This document shows, one piece after another, positions 1 to 8,787 of a stretch of 64,000 bases of DNA. Under the pieces are notes generated by a model. That model was not told the origin of the DNA. It worked only from the letters and a program-made list of their open reading frames with translations, and searched no databases. Location: contig CAZPLT010000002.1 in NCBI GenBank assembly GCA_964587855.1, forward strand, positions 11,729 to 75,728, in the 5' to 3' direction. This stretch comes from WRCA01 sp964587855 (GTDB taxonomy: Bacteria > Pseudomonadota > Alphaproteobacteria > Rs-D84). The translations under genes and the position numbers were made by a program. Every line of letters begins with the position of its first letter. Position 1 is the first letter of the stretch.

Positions 1-1
1 T

Positions 2-247
2 CATGGTAGTTGCGAATTAAAAGATATTACTTTTGTACCAAAGGGAACATTTGTTACCACTGCGCACAGGTTTTTGGACGTTATAAATACAATAACTAAC
101 GACTCTGAGCCCGCAAATTACACCGATAAAATGGAAGTTGTTAGAATACTGAAAGCCGCAGTTGAAAATGGTAATACGCCAGATATACAAGAACGACACG
201 CCCAACAAGTTCAAGATATTCTCGGGAAAGACCGCGTTTTTGCATAG
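2..247 (+). CDS. C-terminal end of an unrecognised protein (partial)
   Basis: An open frame enters from before the window and ends at TAG 245-247, giving 81 residues. The tail is rich in charged helix-forming residues (about residues 45-80) and ends in RVFA. I do not recognise a family. The coding call rests on the absence of stops in this frame and on the stem-loops that follow the stop. It may be the C-terminus of an enzyme, but nothing visible decides this. Confidence 0.5.
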   Translation, partial: HGSCELKDITFVPKGTFVTTAHRFLDVINTITNDSEPANYTDKMEVVRILKAAVENGNTPDIQERHAQQVQDILGKDRVFA

Positions 248-249
248 TA

Positions 250-367
250 GTGACTATGCGAAAATAGCCATTGTATAGAATGTGGGATAGATTGGGTATA
301 TATGGCGGATATATCTGCTATACCATAGTCACAGCATTAAAAAATCCCGCGGAACTGCGGGATTTTT
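250..367 (+). ncRNA. Candidate structured RNA ending in a terminator
   Basis: An 8-9 bp perfect pairing, GTGACTATG (250-258) with CATAGTCAC (324-332), closes a domain of about 80 nt. Inside it, GGTATA (295-300) pairs with TATACC (319-324). An intrinsic terminator (340-367) follows. This could be a small RNA or the structured 3' UTR of the upstream gene. No known RNA family was recognised, and no promoter was identified. Confidence 0.25.
340..367. terminator. Intrinsic terminator, bidirectional
   Basis: AAAAATCCCGC (340-350) pairs with GCGGGATTTTT (357-367) around a 6-nt loop. U-tracts are possible on both strands. It ends the transcript of the partial gene or of the candidate RNA. Confidence 0.75.
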
Positions 368-372
368 GCAAA

Positions 373-398
373 GAAAAAGGCTGTTTATACAAACAGCC
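373..398 (-). terminator. Intrinsic terminator after tRNA-Val
   Basis: GGCTGTTT (379-386) pairs with AAACAGCC (391-398). On the minus strand the hairpin is followed by a U-tract, just past the CCA end of tRNA-Val. Confidence 0.75.
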
Positions 399-405
399 AG
401 AGTCT

Positions 406-481
406 TGGTGGATGATGAGGGACTCGAACCCCCGACCTACTGGATGTAAACCAGACGCTCTACCAACTGAGCTAATCATCC
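406..481 (-). tRNA. tRNA-Val (anticodon TAC)
   Basis: On the minus strand a cloverleaf runs from GGATGAT to ATCATCC, with an encoded ACCA end at 406-409. The D-arm is GCTC/GAGC and the anticodon loop is TTTACAT, giving anticodon TAC, which reads GTA and GTG valine codons. The T-loop is TTCGAGT. The outermost anticodon-stem pair is a T-T mismatch; the rest pairs. It starts 10 nt after the ybaB stop, so it is probably co-transcribed with pnp-ybaB. Confidence 0.95.
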
Positions 482-491
482 GATTTGAAAA

Positions 492-791
492 TTATTCTGG
501 CAATGGCATGCCGGCCGTTGCTGTAGACATAACTTTATCAATCAAATCGTCCGCCTTGGATTTAGCATCGTTAAATGCAGCAGAAATCAAAGCGGTCATT
601 GTTTCCAAATCTTCTTTTAGCAAATCTGGATTCAATGTTAGCTTAACTAAATCGTATTTGCCACTCATTTCTACAATGGCCATACCATTACCCGCGATAC
701 CTTTGACACTGGTTTTCCCCAATTGTTCTTGGGCATCGGAAACCTTACTTTGTAATTGCTTGGCTTGTTCCATTAATGCTTTCATATCCAT
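492..791 (-). CDS. ybaB: YbaB/EbfC nucleoid-associated protein
   Basis: A 99-residue protein of the YbaB/EbfC family, small dimeric DNA-binding proteins of the nucleoid. The N-terminal helix (MKALMEQAKQLQSK) and the central GMAIVEMSGKYDLVKLTLNP strand pair are typical, and the length is normal. The start codon overlaps the pnp stop (TAATG). ATG 789-791 or ATG 783-785 could both serve. The usual partners dnaX and recR are absent here; the gene lies instead between pnp and tRNA-Val. Confidence 0.9.
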   Translation of the reverse strand: MDMKALMEQAKQLQSKVSDAQEQLGKTSVKGIAGNGMAIVEMSGKYDLVKLTLNPDLLKEDLETMTALISAAFNDAKSKADDLIDKVMSTATAGMPLPE

Positions 792-2944
792 TATTTTTTC
801 TCCTCGGCCCCAGTTTTTTGATTGATTCCGACCATAGATAGACGGGTTTTGCCACGTTTATCCACGCCCAGATATTTTACAAATACTTTGTCGCCTTCTT
901 TTATTTTGGCGTCTTCTATTTTATTCAGACGTTCGCCGGTTATTTCAGAAATATGAACCAATGATTCAAAATTTCCATTCATAATTTTAACGAACAGACC
1001 AAAATCTTTCATTCCAGATACAACGCCTTCATAAATCATACCAACTTCGGGTTCGGCTGTAATGGTTTTGATTCTGGCCATTGCGTTTTCAGCGTCAGCC
1101 TTGTCCGTTGCCATAATTTTAACCGTTCCATCGTCTGTTAAATCAATACTGGTATTGGTTTCTTTGGTCAATGCTTGGATAACACTGCCACCCTTACCAA
1201 TAACATCGCGGATTTTATCAGGATTTATTTTCATTGTAAAGGTCTGTGGAGCATATTCAGACAATTGTTTACGTGGAGCTTTAATAGCCTTGGTCATAAT
1301 TCCCAAGATATGCATACGTCCATCTTTTGCCTGTGCCAATGCTTGTTTCATAATTTCAAAAGTAATAGATGTGATTTTAATGTCCATCTGCAAAGCAGTA
1401 ACGCCCTTGTCAGTACCAGTTACTTTGAAATCCATATCACCCAAATGATCTTCGTCGCCCATAATATCGGTCAAGACTTCGAATTCTTCACCTTCTTTAA
1501 TCAGACCCATTGCTATACCTGCAACTGGACGTGTCATTGGGACACCGCCATCCATCAAAGCCAAAGTTGTTCCACAAACTGTTGCCATAGACGAACTGCC
1601 ATTGGATTCCAAGATGTCGGATACTGCGCGAATTGTATAATCAAATTGTTCTTTGGATGGCAGCATAGGATTGATTGCGCGCCATGCCAATTTCCCATGC
1701 CCAATTTCACGACGTTTTGGTGCGCCAATACGGCCAATTTCACCAACAGAAAATGGCGGAAAATTATAATCCAAGATAAAGCGATCATCAAATGCTCCGT
1801 CCAAAGATTCCCCAGGACGTGCATCTTTATCATTACCCAATGTCAATGTAACCAAAGCCTGGGTTTCGCCGCGTGTAAATAACGCCGAGCCGTGTGTACG
1901 TGGCAGTACGCCAACTTCAACCTCAATTGGGCGAACAGTTTTAGAATCACGACCATCAATACGTGGTTTTTTATCCAAAATATTACGACGCATAATACGT
2001 GCAGTAATAGATTCTATAATTTCGCCAGCCCATGCTTTCTGTAAATCAGTTGCATCCGCAATTGATGCACGTGCATCTGTTTTAATAGCGTCCAATGCGG
2101 CATATCTTTCCAATTTAGCGGAAATTTTTAATGCTTCGCCAATTTGGTCAGCAAAGCGTTCCAAATCAGATTCAATTGCCTTGTATTCTGGTGCGCGTTC
2201 AGCAACATCCCATGCGGCATTTCCAGCTTTTTCTTTTAATTCGTTAATTGCGTCAATGACAGGCTGGAATGCATCAAAACCGAATTTAACAGCACCCAAC
2301 ATTTCGTCTTCGGACAATTCGCCTGCTTCGGATTCAACCATTAAAACGCCATCTTTGGTTCCAGCAACAACCAATTCCAATTCAGAATCTACAATTTCTT
2401 TCTTAGTTGGATTTAACAAATATTTGCCATTTGCATAACCAACACGTGCTGCACCAATTGGCCCCATAAAAGGAACCCCAGAGATAGCCAATGCAGCAGA
2501 TGATGCAATCATTGCCAATATATCTGGTTGGTTTTTCTTGTCATATGAAAAACAAGTAACAACAATCTGGGTGTCATTAGTAAATGTTTCTGGAAACAAT
2601 GGACGAATTGGACGATCAATTAAACGTGAAATCAATGTTTCGTTTAATGAAGATTTTCCTTCGCGACGATCGCGGCTGCCTGGTATACGACCAGCAGACG
2701 CAAATTTTTCTTGGTAATCTACGGTCAATGGAAAGAAGTCTTGGCCTTCTTTGGTTTCGCGTGAAGATACAACAGTTGCAAGAACCATTGTTTCACCCAT
2801 TTTGGCCATAATACTGCCGGTTGCTTGTTTAGCAAAACGACCAGTTTCCAATATTAATTTTTCACCACCAAATTCAATTTCTGAACGGATTGGATTGTTC
2901 AAGACATTTTTGGGAGTCTTGTCCCCAAGTAAACCGAATAACAT
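791..2944 (-). CDS. pnp: Polyribonucleotide nucleotidyltransferase (PNPase)
   Basis: A 717-residue 3'-to-5' phosphorolytic exoribonuclease of the RNA degradosome. It has two RNase PH-like domains (for example FGGEKLILETGRFAKQA at the N-terminus and the second core around GRDSKTVRPIEVEVG). These are followed by a KH domain with the GKGGSVIQ loop and a C-terminal S1 domain (GMIYEGVVSGMKDFGLFVKI). I chose ATG 2942-2944 because AAAGGG lies just upstream. An in-frame TTG 33 nt earlier has no ribosome site. The gene lies downstream of rpsO, as in most bacteria, but with its own promoter and a leader of about 100 nt. Confidence 0.97.
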   Translation of the reverse strand: MLFGLLGDKTPKNVLNNPIRSEIEFGGEKLILETGRFAKQATGSIMAKMGETMVLATVVSSRETKEGQDFFPLTVDYQEKFASAGRIPGSRDRREGKSSLNETLISRLIDRPIRPLFPETFTNDTQIVVTCFSYDKKNQPDILAMIASSAALAISGVPFMGPIGAARVGYANGKYLLNPTKKEIVDSELELVVAGTKDGVLMVESEAGELSEDEMLGAVKFGFDAFQPVIDAINELKEKAGNAAWDVAERAPEYKAIESDLERFADQIGEALKISAKLERYAALDAIKTDARASIADATDLQKAWAGEIIESITARIMRRNILDKKPRIDGRDSKTVRPIEVEVGVLPRTHGSALFTRGETQALVTLTLGNDKDARPGESLDGAFDDRFILDYNFPPFSVGEIGRIGAPKRREIGHGKLAWRAINPMLPSKEQFDYTIRAVSDILESNGSSSMATVCGTTLALMDGGVPMTRPVAGIAMGLIKEGEEFEVLTDIMGDEDHLGDMDFKVTGTDKGVTALQMDIKITSITFEIMKQALAQAKDGRMHILGIMTKAIKAPRKQLSEYAPQTFTMKINPDKIRDVIGKGGSVIQALTKETNTSIDLTDDGTVKIMATDKADAENAMARIKTITAEPEVGMIYEGVVSGMKDFGLFVKIMNGNFESLVHISEITGERLNKIEDAKIKEGDKVFVKYLGVDKRGKTRLSMVGINQKTGAEEKK

Positions 2945-3047
2945 TTTTTTCCCTTTGTTTAAATTTTTATTCAGCAAGAGAAAAATTATTCGTTCTTATC
3001 AGCTGTATGCAAATAAAAATGAATAATCTTTTTTCTCTTACCGTTTG

Positions 3048-3075
3048 ATTATAAATAAAAAACTGCAATTTGCAA
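3048..3075 (-). promoter_or_regulatory. Promoter of pnp
   Basis: On the minus strand TTGCAA (3070-3075), 16 nt, TATAAT (3048-3053). It predicts a leader of about 100 nt before pnp. In enterobacteria the pnp leader is the site of autoregulation; whether that holds here is unknown. Confidence 0.65.
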
Positions 3076-3082
3076 ATAAAAT

Positions 3083-3108
3083 TAAAATCCCCATAAAGGG
3101 GATTAAAA
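3083..3108 (-). terminator. Intrinsic terminator after rpsO
   Basis: AATCCCC (3086-3092) pairs with GGGGATT (3098-3104), followed on the minus strand by a T/A-rich tract. It lies directly after the rpsO stop and separates rpsO from pnp. Confidence 0.7.
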
Positions 3109-3109
3109 T

Positions 3110-3391
3110 TTATTTACGCAAACCAAGTTTTTTGATTAATGCTTCATAATCTGCAGCATTTTTCTTTTTGATATAAGCCAATAATTTTTTACGACGATTA
3201 ACCATCAATAACAAACCACGTTTCGAGTGTTTGTCTTTATGATTGTTTTTCATATGTTCTGTCAGGTTTTTAATGCGTTCTGTTAAGATTGCAACCTGGG
3301 CAGTTGCGGAACCGCCATTGTCTTTATCGTTGATTTTGTTTTCAGCAATAACTTTTGCTTTGATACTTTTAATAAATGTTTTAATCGACAT
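3110..3391 (-). CDS. rpsO: 30S ribosomal protein bS15/uS15
   Basis: A 93-residue S15 protein, which binds the central domain of 16S rRNA. Diagnostic features are the GGSATAQVAILTERI segment, the HSKRGLLLMVNRRKKLL helix and the YEALIKKLGLR end. The start overlaps the truB stop by 11 nt and is preceded by AAGGA. The last gene of the xseB-mutS-truB-rpsO unit. Confidence 0.97.
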   Translation of the reverse strand: MSIKTFIKSIKAKVIAENKINDKDNGGSATAQVAILTERIKNLTEHMKNNHKDKHSKRGLLLMVNRRKKLLAYIKKKNAADYEALIKKLGLRK

Positions 3392-4262
3392 TAATAATCC
3401 TTTTTGGTTTTAAGACACCGTTTTCAATTATTCCAATTCCAATAAATTCATTATCAGAATAAACACGAACAGAACCATTTTCTGTAAAAGCAGATCTAGT
3501 TAAAAAGCCGCCGTGCTGAAACAATGCAGAGTCATTGTTATTCAGATTTAAAACCGGAATGTCGCCCAGTCCAAAATCCGCCCGCTGCAAATAATCATTT
3601 ATCGCAGTGCGCCCGCCATTATTAAACAAATTTTCCAGAAAATCAAGTGATACCGCATTTTTTATATCAAATCCATTTGTTTTAGTGCGACGAATAGCGG
3701 TGCAGGTGGCAATTGTACCGCATTTTTTTGCAATATCACGCGCCAGCGAGCGGACATAAGTACCACTAGAACACCGAACAATAAATGCAGAATCAGTTAT
3801 ATTTTTCAGGCTATAAATATGAACCAGACGAGATTTAATATCTAATTTCTCGCCAGCCAATGCCAGTTTATATGCCCGCTGTCCACCCACATGCACGGCG
3901 CTGAAATTTGGTGGCACTTGGTCATATTCCCCAATAAATTCATTACAAATCTTTTGCAAGGTTTCTTTTGATGGGATTTTCAAGCTATCGTCTTGTTTAA
4001 TAATGCGCCCCGTTATGTCCAGGGTATCCGTTTCGGTTCCCCATTGAACAGAAAATTCATATTCTTTATGTGCATCTGGAATATAAGGGATAACTTTGGT
4101 TGCTTCATCCAGTGCGATTATTAACAGACCAGATGCCATTGGATCCAATGTTCCAATATGTCCAAATGTTTTTGCGCCGAACATACGCGCAATGCGTCCC
4201 CCTGCCCCGCGACTGGAAATGCCACTTGGTTTATCAAGTAAAATAAATCCTGAATTTTTCAT
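3381..4262 (-). CDS. truB: tRNA pseudouridine(55) synthase
   Basis: A 293-residue TruB, which makes pseudouridine 55 in the T-loop of tRNAs. The catalytic aspartate lies in the GHIGTLDPMASG motif near residue 40, and the KEYEF segment and the SSGTYVRSLARDIA motif are also present. The start overlaps the end of mutS by 4 nt. The arrangement truB-rpsO-pnp is standard; the placement after mutS is not. Confidence 0.96.
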   Translation of the reverse strand: MKNSGFILLDKPSGISSRGAGGRIARMFGAKTFGHIGTLDPMASGLLIIALDEATKVIPYIPDAHKEYEFSVQWGTETDTLDITGRIIKQDDSLKIPSKETLQKICNEFIGEYDQVPPNFSAVHVGGQRAYKLALAGEKLDIKSRLVHIYSLKNITDSAFIVRCSSGTYVRSLARDIAKKCGTIATCTAIRRTKTNGFDIKNAVSLDFLENLFNNGGRTAINDYLQRADFGLGDIPVLNLNNNDSALFQHGGFLTRSAFTENGSVRVYSDNEFIGIGIIENGVLKPKRIINVD

Positions 4263-6766
4263 TTGCCAAAAAGGGATAATTGTGGGGATTCTTTATCTTT
4301 GGATCTGACAATAAAAACATCAGAAAGTTTTTCTTTGCCAACATGCCCCGAAAGATTTTCATGAGCATGTGTGTGTCCCCCATTGTTTTCCAATTTTTCC
4401 AAAATCATCGTTGCGCTGGACACAACGCTGTCAGGCATACCGGCCATTTGCGCAACATGAATTCCATAAGAACGATTTGCAACGCCAGGCGCGATTTTAT
4501 GCATAAATATAATTTCATCGTTGTGTTCTGCAACCTGGACATTCATATTTTTCAAAGCATTCAATGGTATCTTGGTCAATTCATGATAATGCGTTGCGAA
4601 CAAAGTTCTGGGCTGAATATTATTCAAAAATTCTAATACAGCCTGGGCAATAGCCATCCCGTCCCACGTTGCAGTCCCGCGCCCTATTTCATCAAAAATA
4701 ATAAAGCTTTTATTTGTTGCACGATTAAGTATGTTTGCGGTTTCTTGCATTTCAACCATAAACGTGGATTGCCCCGCGGCCAAATTATCAGATGCACCAA
4801 CGCGTGAAAATAACTGGTCACAAACACCAATAGTTGCAGATTTGGCCGGAACAAATGAACCCATATGTGCTAAAATCGCTATTAATGCATTTTGTCGCAA
4901 GTATGTTGATTTCCCCGCCATATTTGGCCCCGTCAGCAATGCGATTTTTTTATCATCTAAATTGCAATCATTTTGAACAAACTGATTACCAGATTTTTTT
5001 AATATGCTTTCTATAACTGGATGACGACCAGCAATAATTTCAAATTCATCACCATTGGTTATAGTTGGACGGACCCAATTATATTCTGCAGCCGCAGCTG
5101 TTAATGCCATCCATACATCTGTTTCGGCCAGTAAGTCCGCGGTTTGTAATAATTCATCAGAAATATTGCGAATTTTTTCAATCAATTTTGAAATAATTTC
5201 AGATTCGATTGCTGCAGCTTTATCGGCTGCGCCACGAACATCATTATCCAAGTCAATCAGGCGCGCCGTTGTAAATCGCATATTGTTTGCCATGGTCTGA
5301 CGATGAATAAATCCAGATGTTGGGTTCATTAAGGCGTCCGCACGAGTATTTGGAATTTCTATATGATAACCCAATATATTATTAAATTTTATTTTAAGAA
5401 TATTGATACCGGTTTGTTGGATATACTCTGCCTGCAATACTGCGATGGTTTCTTTTGCACCATGTGCCATTTGTCGCATATTATCAAGCGCACCATCAAA
5501 TCCATCCGCAATTATTTCGCCATCGCGGAAAAATGCCGGCATGTTATTTGATAATGCATTGCGAAGTTCCAAAGCAAACGAATCAAAAGTTTTAATTTCT
5601 TTGAATTTAGCACTTAAATCTAGATCCAGCTTTTCCCCAACAGATTTTATAGTTGGTAAAGAATTCAGAAAATCAGATGTTGCGCGTAAATCACGTGGTG
5701 TACCGCGACCAGTAATCAAACGTGTTATTGCACGCCCAGCATCTGGCAATTTTGATAATTCGTTGCCCATAGATTTAAAAACGTTTGTATTTAATAACAG
5801 ATGTGCGATGTGTTCCTGTCTGCGGCGAATTTCACCAACATCGCCAGACAATTGCCGTAAAAATCCACGCAGTTTTCGCGCGCCGGCCGCCGTGTGTGTT
5901 TTATCCAATATATCTAATAAACAAGCACCACCATCGTTTAATACAGAATCAATTTCCAAACTTTTCCAAGATGTGGAATCAACCAATAATTGTTTGCCCG
6001 CACCAAAACGATAAGGTGTTCGGAACGCAACATTTGTCCCGCGCTGGGTATTATTTAAATAAGCTGCTAATAATTTATCAGCAAAAGTTGGTATGCCAAA
6101 AATAGGTAAGATTTTTGATGTAATTGTATCAATATCAGCCCTGGAATATAATTTTTTGTATACAGGTGTTGTAGGGAACGATTCGCGTATACGCATTATT
6201 TCTGGCGTTTCGGCCAAATCTTCGGGATAAATAATTTCGGCTGGGGAAATCTTGTAAATATCATCAAAAATGTTTGTAGTTTGTCCTATAAAAAATTCAC
6301 CAGTTGAAATATCGCAGCCAGAAAAATTATATCCAGATATTTCCGATGGTGCGACAGCGACCAAAAAATTAGATTTTTTCGGACTTAGTAAATTATCATC
6401 GGTTAATGTTCCGGCGGTAATAACACGAACGATTTTTCGTTCTATTTGTTTATGTCCGCGGGCTTTTGCTTCGTCCGGAGTTTCCATTTGTTCAGCCAGT
6501 GCGACATTGGTGCCGGATTTTACCAAACGGGCAAAATAGTTATCTGCCGCATGCCATGGAATTCCGCACATAGGAATATCACTGCCGCGTTCATCAGTTC
6601 CACGATGAGTTAAAACCAAATCTAAAATTTTGCTGACTATGCGGGCGTCGTTAAAAAAAGCCTCGTAAAAATCGCCCAACCGAAACAACAAAACAGCATC
6701 TGGATTTTCAGCCTTCATATCCAGATATTGTTTCATAATCGGTGAAAGGGTTAATTTTTCAGCCAT
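4259..6766 (-). CDS. mutS: DNA mismatch repair protein MutS
   Basis: An 835-residue MutS, the mismatch sensor ATPase. The mismatch-contacting FYE motif (RLGDFYEAF) lies near residue 30. The Walker A motif GPNMAGKST, the DEIGRGT Walker B and the FATHYHEL switch are all present. Length is normal for the family. Its start overlaps the xseB stop (TAATG). No mutL is seen in the window. Confidence 0.97.
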   Translation of the reverse strand: MAEKLTLSPIMKQYLDMKAENPDAVLLFRLGDFYEAFFNDARIVSKILDLVLTHRGTDERGSDIPMCGIPWHAADNYFARLVKSGTNVALAEQMETPDEAKARGHKQIERKIVRVITAGTLTDDNLLSPKKSNFLVAVAPSEISGYNFSGCDISTGEFFIGQTTNIFDDIYKISPAEIIYPEDLAETPEIMRIRESFPTTPVYKKLYSRADIDTITSKILPIFGIPTFADKLLAAYLNNTQRGTNVAFRTPYRFGAGKQLLVDSTSWKSLEIDSVLNDGGACLLDILDKTHTAAGARKLRGFLRQLSGDVGEIRRRQEHIAHLLLNTNVFKSMGNELSKLPDAGRAITRLITGRGTPRDLRATSDFLNSLPTIKSVGEKLDLDLSAKFKEIKTFDSFALELRNALSNNMPAFFRDGEIIADGFDGALDNMRQMAHGAKETIAVLQAEYIQQTGINILKIKFNNILGYHIEIPNTRADALMNPTSGFIHRQTMANNMRFTTARLIDLDNDVRGAADKAAAIESEIISKLIEKIRNISDELLQTADLLAETDVWMALTAAAAEYNWVRPTITNGDEFEIIAGRHPVIESILKKSGNQFVQNDCNLDDKKIALLTGPNMAGKSTYLRQNALIAILAHMGSFVPAKSATIGVCDQLFSRVGASDNLAAGQSTFMVEMQETANILNRATNKSFIIFDEIGRGTATWDGMAIAQAVLEFLNNIQPRTLFATHYHELTKIPLNALKNMNVQVAEHNDEIIFMHKIAPGVANRSYGIHVAQMAGMPDSVVSSATMILEKLENNGGHTHAHENLSGHVGKEKLSDVFIVRSKDKESPQLSLFGK

Positions 6767-6963
6767 TAAACTTCGGATGTTTTTAATTTTTCTATTTTAA
6801 GCTCGGCGTCTTTTAATAATTTTTCGCAATGAGCCTTTAATTTCATTCCAGTTTCATACGCCTTAACCGAATCAGCCAATGGCAATTCGCCAGACTCCAT
6901 TTTTTTAACCAGTTCGGTCAATTGTTTATAAGCTTCTTCAAAAGATAATTTGTTTTCTTCCAT
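6766..6963 (-). CDS. xseB: Exodeoxyribonuclease VII small subunit
   Basis: A 65-residue XseB, the small helical subunit that packs on XseA. The SFEEAYKQLTELVKKMESGELPL segment and the AYETGMKL helix are diagnostic. A Shine-Dalgarno AAAGGA lies before the ATG. First gene of the xseB-mutS-truB-rpsO unit. Short direct repeats of the type AACTTTCAACTTTTAACTT lie upstream (7002-7021). Confidence 0.9.
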   Translation of the reverse strand: MEENKLSFEEAYKQLTELVKKMESGELPLADSVKAYETGMKLKAHCEKLLKDAELKIEKLKTSEV

Positions 6964-7021
6964 AATTTTTCCTTTGGATAAAATGGTACTATTTTAAATT
7001 TCAACTTTCAACTTTTAACTT

Positions 7022-7050
7022 AAAAAAAAGCGCCATTGGCGCTTTTTTTT
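7022..7050 (-). terminator. Intrinsic terminator after mreB
   Basis: GCGCC (7030-7034), loop ATT, GGCGC (7038-7042), flanked by A8 and T8 runs. It abuts the mreB stop codon. Confidence 0.85.
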
Positions 7051-8098
7051 AATACATAGTTTGCAGAATGTGTTTTGATTTATCCAAATCATCCAACATT
7101 TTTCCACTGCCGCGAGCAACGCATGAAAGTGGTTCGTCTACTAAGAACGCGGGTAATCCAGTTGCAGCGCGAATCGCCATATCTAAATCACGCAGTAATG
7201 CGCCACCACCAGTCATAGCAATACCATAATCAACGATATCAGCGGACAATTCAGGTGGAGTTGATTCCAATGCCTGACGAATAGTATCAATTATTTTTGT
7301 AACTGTTTGGCTGAGCGCCTGAGCCACTTGTGATTCAGTGATTGTTGTTTCGCGTGGAACACCAGATGTTAAATCACGACCCTTGATTTTCAGGCTTTTT
7401 TCATTTGTTTTATCTTTTGGTGCGATTGCACAGCCGATTTTCTTTTTAATGTCTTCGGCGGTTGCTTCACCAATTAACAGGTTTTTGTTTTTACGTACGT
7501 AATCAATAATATCATAGTCCATTTGATCACCAGCAACGCGAACAGCATTAGAATAAACAACACCACCAAGTGACATAACAGAAATTTCAGTTGTTCCACC
7601 ACCAATGTCCAAAACCATAGAGCCAACAGGTTTTTCAATCGGCAGTCCTGCGCCAATAGCAGCAGCAGTTGATTCTTCGACTACATAAACTTTGCGTGCA
7701 CCGGCAGCATCAGCGGCTTCTTGAATAGCGCGGCGTTCCACCTGGGTTGCGCAAGATGGCACACATATAATAATAAGTGGTGCAGTCATCATTGAGCGAT
7801 GGTGAACCTTGCGAATAAAGTATTTAATCATTTCTTCGGCGATTTCAAAATCTGCGATAACACCATCACGTAATGGGCGAACGGCCGATATTGTGCCAGG
7901 GGTACGACCTAACATTCTCTTTGCTTCTTCACCAACAGCTAAAACTTCTTTGCGTCCAAGCAAACGATTTTCAGCAACAGCAACAACAGATGGTTCATTT
8001 AATACAACGCCACGACCCTTTACATAAATCAGGGTATTTGCTGTACCTAAATCGATAGTCATGTCTGAAGAAAACATCTTCATAATACGATTGTACAT
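7049..8098 (-). CDS. mreB: Rod shape-determining protein MreB
   Basis: A 349-residue actin homologue that guides lateral wall synthesis. It has the phosphate-1 motif IDLGTANTLIYV, phosphate-2 VLDIGGGTTE and the MTGGGALL adenosine motif. Strong Shine-Dalgarno GAGGAG lies before ATG 8096-8098. Its presence predicts a rod-shaped cell. The usual mreC, mreD and mrdAB genes do not follow; a terminator does. Confidence 0.97.
   Translation of the reverse strand: MYNRIMKMFSSDMTIDLGTANTLIYVKGRGVVLNEPSVVAVAENRLLGRKEVLAVGEEAKRMLGRTPGTISAVRPLRDGVIADFEIAEEMIKYFIRKVHHRSMMTAPLIIICVPSCATQVERRAIQEAADAAGARKVYVVEESTAAAIGAGLPIEKPVGSMVLDIGGGTTEISVMSLGGVVYSNAVRVAGDQMDYDIIDYVRKNKNLLIGEATAEDIKKKIGCAIAPKDKTNEKSLKIKGRDLTSGVPRETTITESQVAQALSQTVTKIIDTIRQALESTPPELSADIVDYGIAMTGGGALLRDLDMAIRAATGLPAFLVDEPLSCVARGSGKMLDDLDKSKHILQTMY
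8044..8071 (-). promoter_or_regulatory. No separate promoter; strong RBS region for mreB
   Basis: I looked for an internal promoter here and saw none. The mreB promoter lies upstream, at 8144-8171. Confidence 0.05.
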
Positions 8099-8143
8099 AT
8101 TAATCTCCTCAAGATAAGCCCATTATTTTTAATTTCTTTCGCA

Positions 8144-8186
8144 ATCATAAAGCAGAATTTGCAAAATGCAATTATTATCTTATACT
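8144..8186. promoter_or_regulatory. Overlapping divergent promoters of mreB and rnpA
   Basis: Minus strand for mreB: TTGCAT (8166-8171), 16 nt, TATGAT (8144-8149). Plus strand for rnpA: TTGCAA (8159-8164), 16 nt, TATACT (8181-8186). The -35 boxes of the two promoters nearly coincide, so the two polymerases should compete. The rnpA ATG (8197) lies only 10 nt after its -10 box and has no Shine-Dalgarno, giving a leader of about 3 nt. Confidence 0.65.
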
Positions 8187-8196
8187 AATTAGTATT

Positions 8197-8547
8197 ATGA
8201 GACAAACAATAAGAAAACATAAAGATTTTATAGCCAGGATAGATGATCCAGTGGTTAAAACACCTATTTTTATAGTTCGTTGTCGTCCAACATTATGGAT
8301 TGGTGATGCAAAATATGGATTGATAGCCTCAAAAAAAACATTCGCTCGTGCACATGATCGTAATCGGGCAAAGCGTTTAATGCGTGTATGGCTTCGTGCA
8401 TGCGAATCGGATATGAATCCAGAAATGGATTATATTGTCATAGCCAGAGTGGCAATTTTAGAGGCTAAACTGACAATAGGGATAGAAACAATGAAGAAAG
8501 CCCTGGATGAATTATCAAATGAAAAAAATAGCCCTTGTCTTAATTAA
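8197..8547 (+). CDS. rnpA: Ribonuclease P protein component
   Basis: A 116-residue RnpA, which helps the RNase P RNA cut tRNA 5' leaders. The RNR motif (HDRNRAKRLMRVWLR, about residues 47-62) and the GLIASKK strand are typical. It normally follows rpmH, but here rpmH lies about 29 kb away. The 3' end overlaps yidD by 29-41 nt. No ribosome site is visible, so translation is probably from a near-leaderless mRNA. Confidence 0.93.
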   Translation: MRQTIRKHKDFIARIDDPVVKTPIFIVRCRPTLWIGDAKYGLIASKKTFARAHDRNRAKRLMRVWLRACESDMNPEMDYIVIARVAILEAKLTIGIETMKKALDELSNEKNSPCLN

Positions 8548-8734
8548 ACTTTATCAATTTGGATTATCCCCATTATTTGGTGGTCGTGCAATGTGCCGTT
8601 TTACGCCATCTTGCAGTGAGTATGCAAAACAGGCGATTGAGAAACATGGTGTTTTACGTGGGGTATGGTTGGGCTTAAAAAGAATTTTGCGTTGTCGCCC
8701 GGGGGGTGGATTTGGGTATGATCCTGTTCCTTGA
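8519..8734 (+). CDS. yidD: Membrane protein insertion efficiency factor YidD
   Basis: A 71-residue YidD with the CRFTPSCSEYAKQAI motif and the RCRPGGGFGYDPVP end. It helps membrane protein insertion together with YidC. An in-frame ATG 12 nt upstream (8507) is an alternative start; the family usually begins at MKK. The reading frame overlaps the end of rnpA. yidC, its usual next gene, is not in the window; accB follows. Confidence 0.93.
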   Translation: MKKIALVLIKLYQFGLSPLFGGRAMCRFTPSCSEYAKQAIEKHGVLRGVWLGLKRILRCRPGGGFGYDPVP

Positions 8735-8758
8735 CATCTATTTCAGATTTGCTACAAT
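8731..8758 (+). promoter_or_regulatory. Promoter of accB-accC
   Basis: TTGACA (8731-8736), 16 nt, TACAAT (8753-8758), close to consensus. It overlaps the yidD stop. AAGGATACTTA then precedes the accB ATG. Confidence 0.75.
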
Positions 8759-8787
8759 TAATTTTGCACGTTTAAAAAGGATACTTA

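Noticed and set aside
271..825. Plus-strand ORF of 184 codons
   Set aside because: It runs through a terminator, tRNA-Val and the antisense of ybaB, and encodes no family signature.
1062..1882. Plus-strand ORFs of 128 and 235 codons inside pnp
   Set aside because: They are antisense to well-conserved PNPase motifs and have no ribosome sites.
2942..2977. Longer pnp start at TTG 2977
   Set aside because: AAAGGG precedes ATG 2944 at good spacing, whereas TTG 2977 has no ribosome site and adds residues atypical of the family.
8044..8071. Internal promoter at the start of mreB
   Set aside because: No pair of boxes with acceptable spacing is present. The entry in the feature list is kept only to state this; the real promoter is at 8144-8171.
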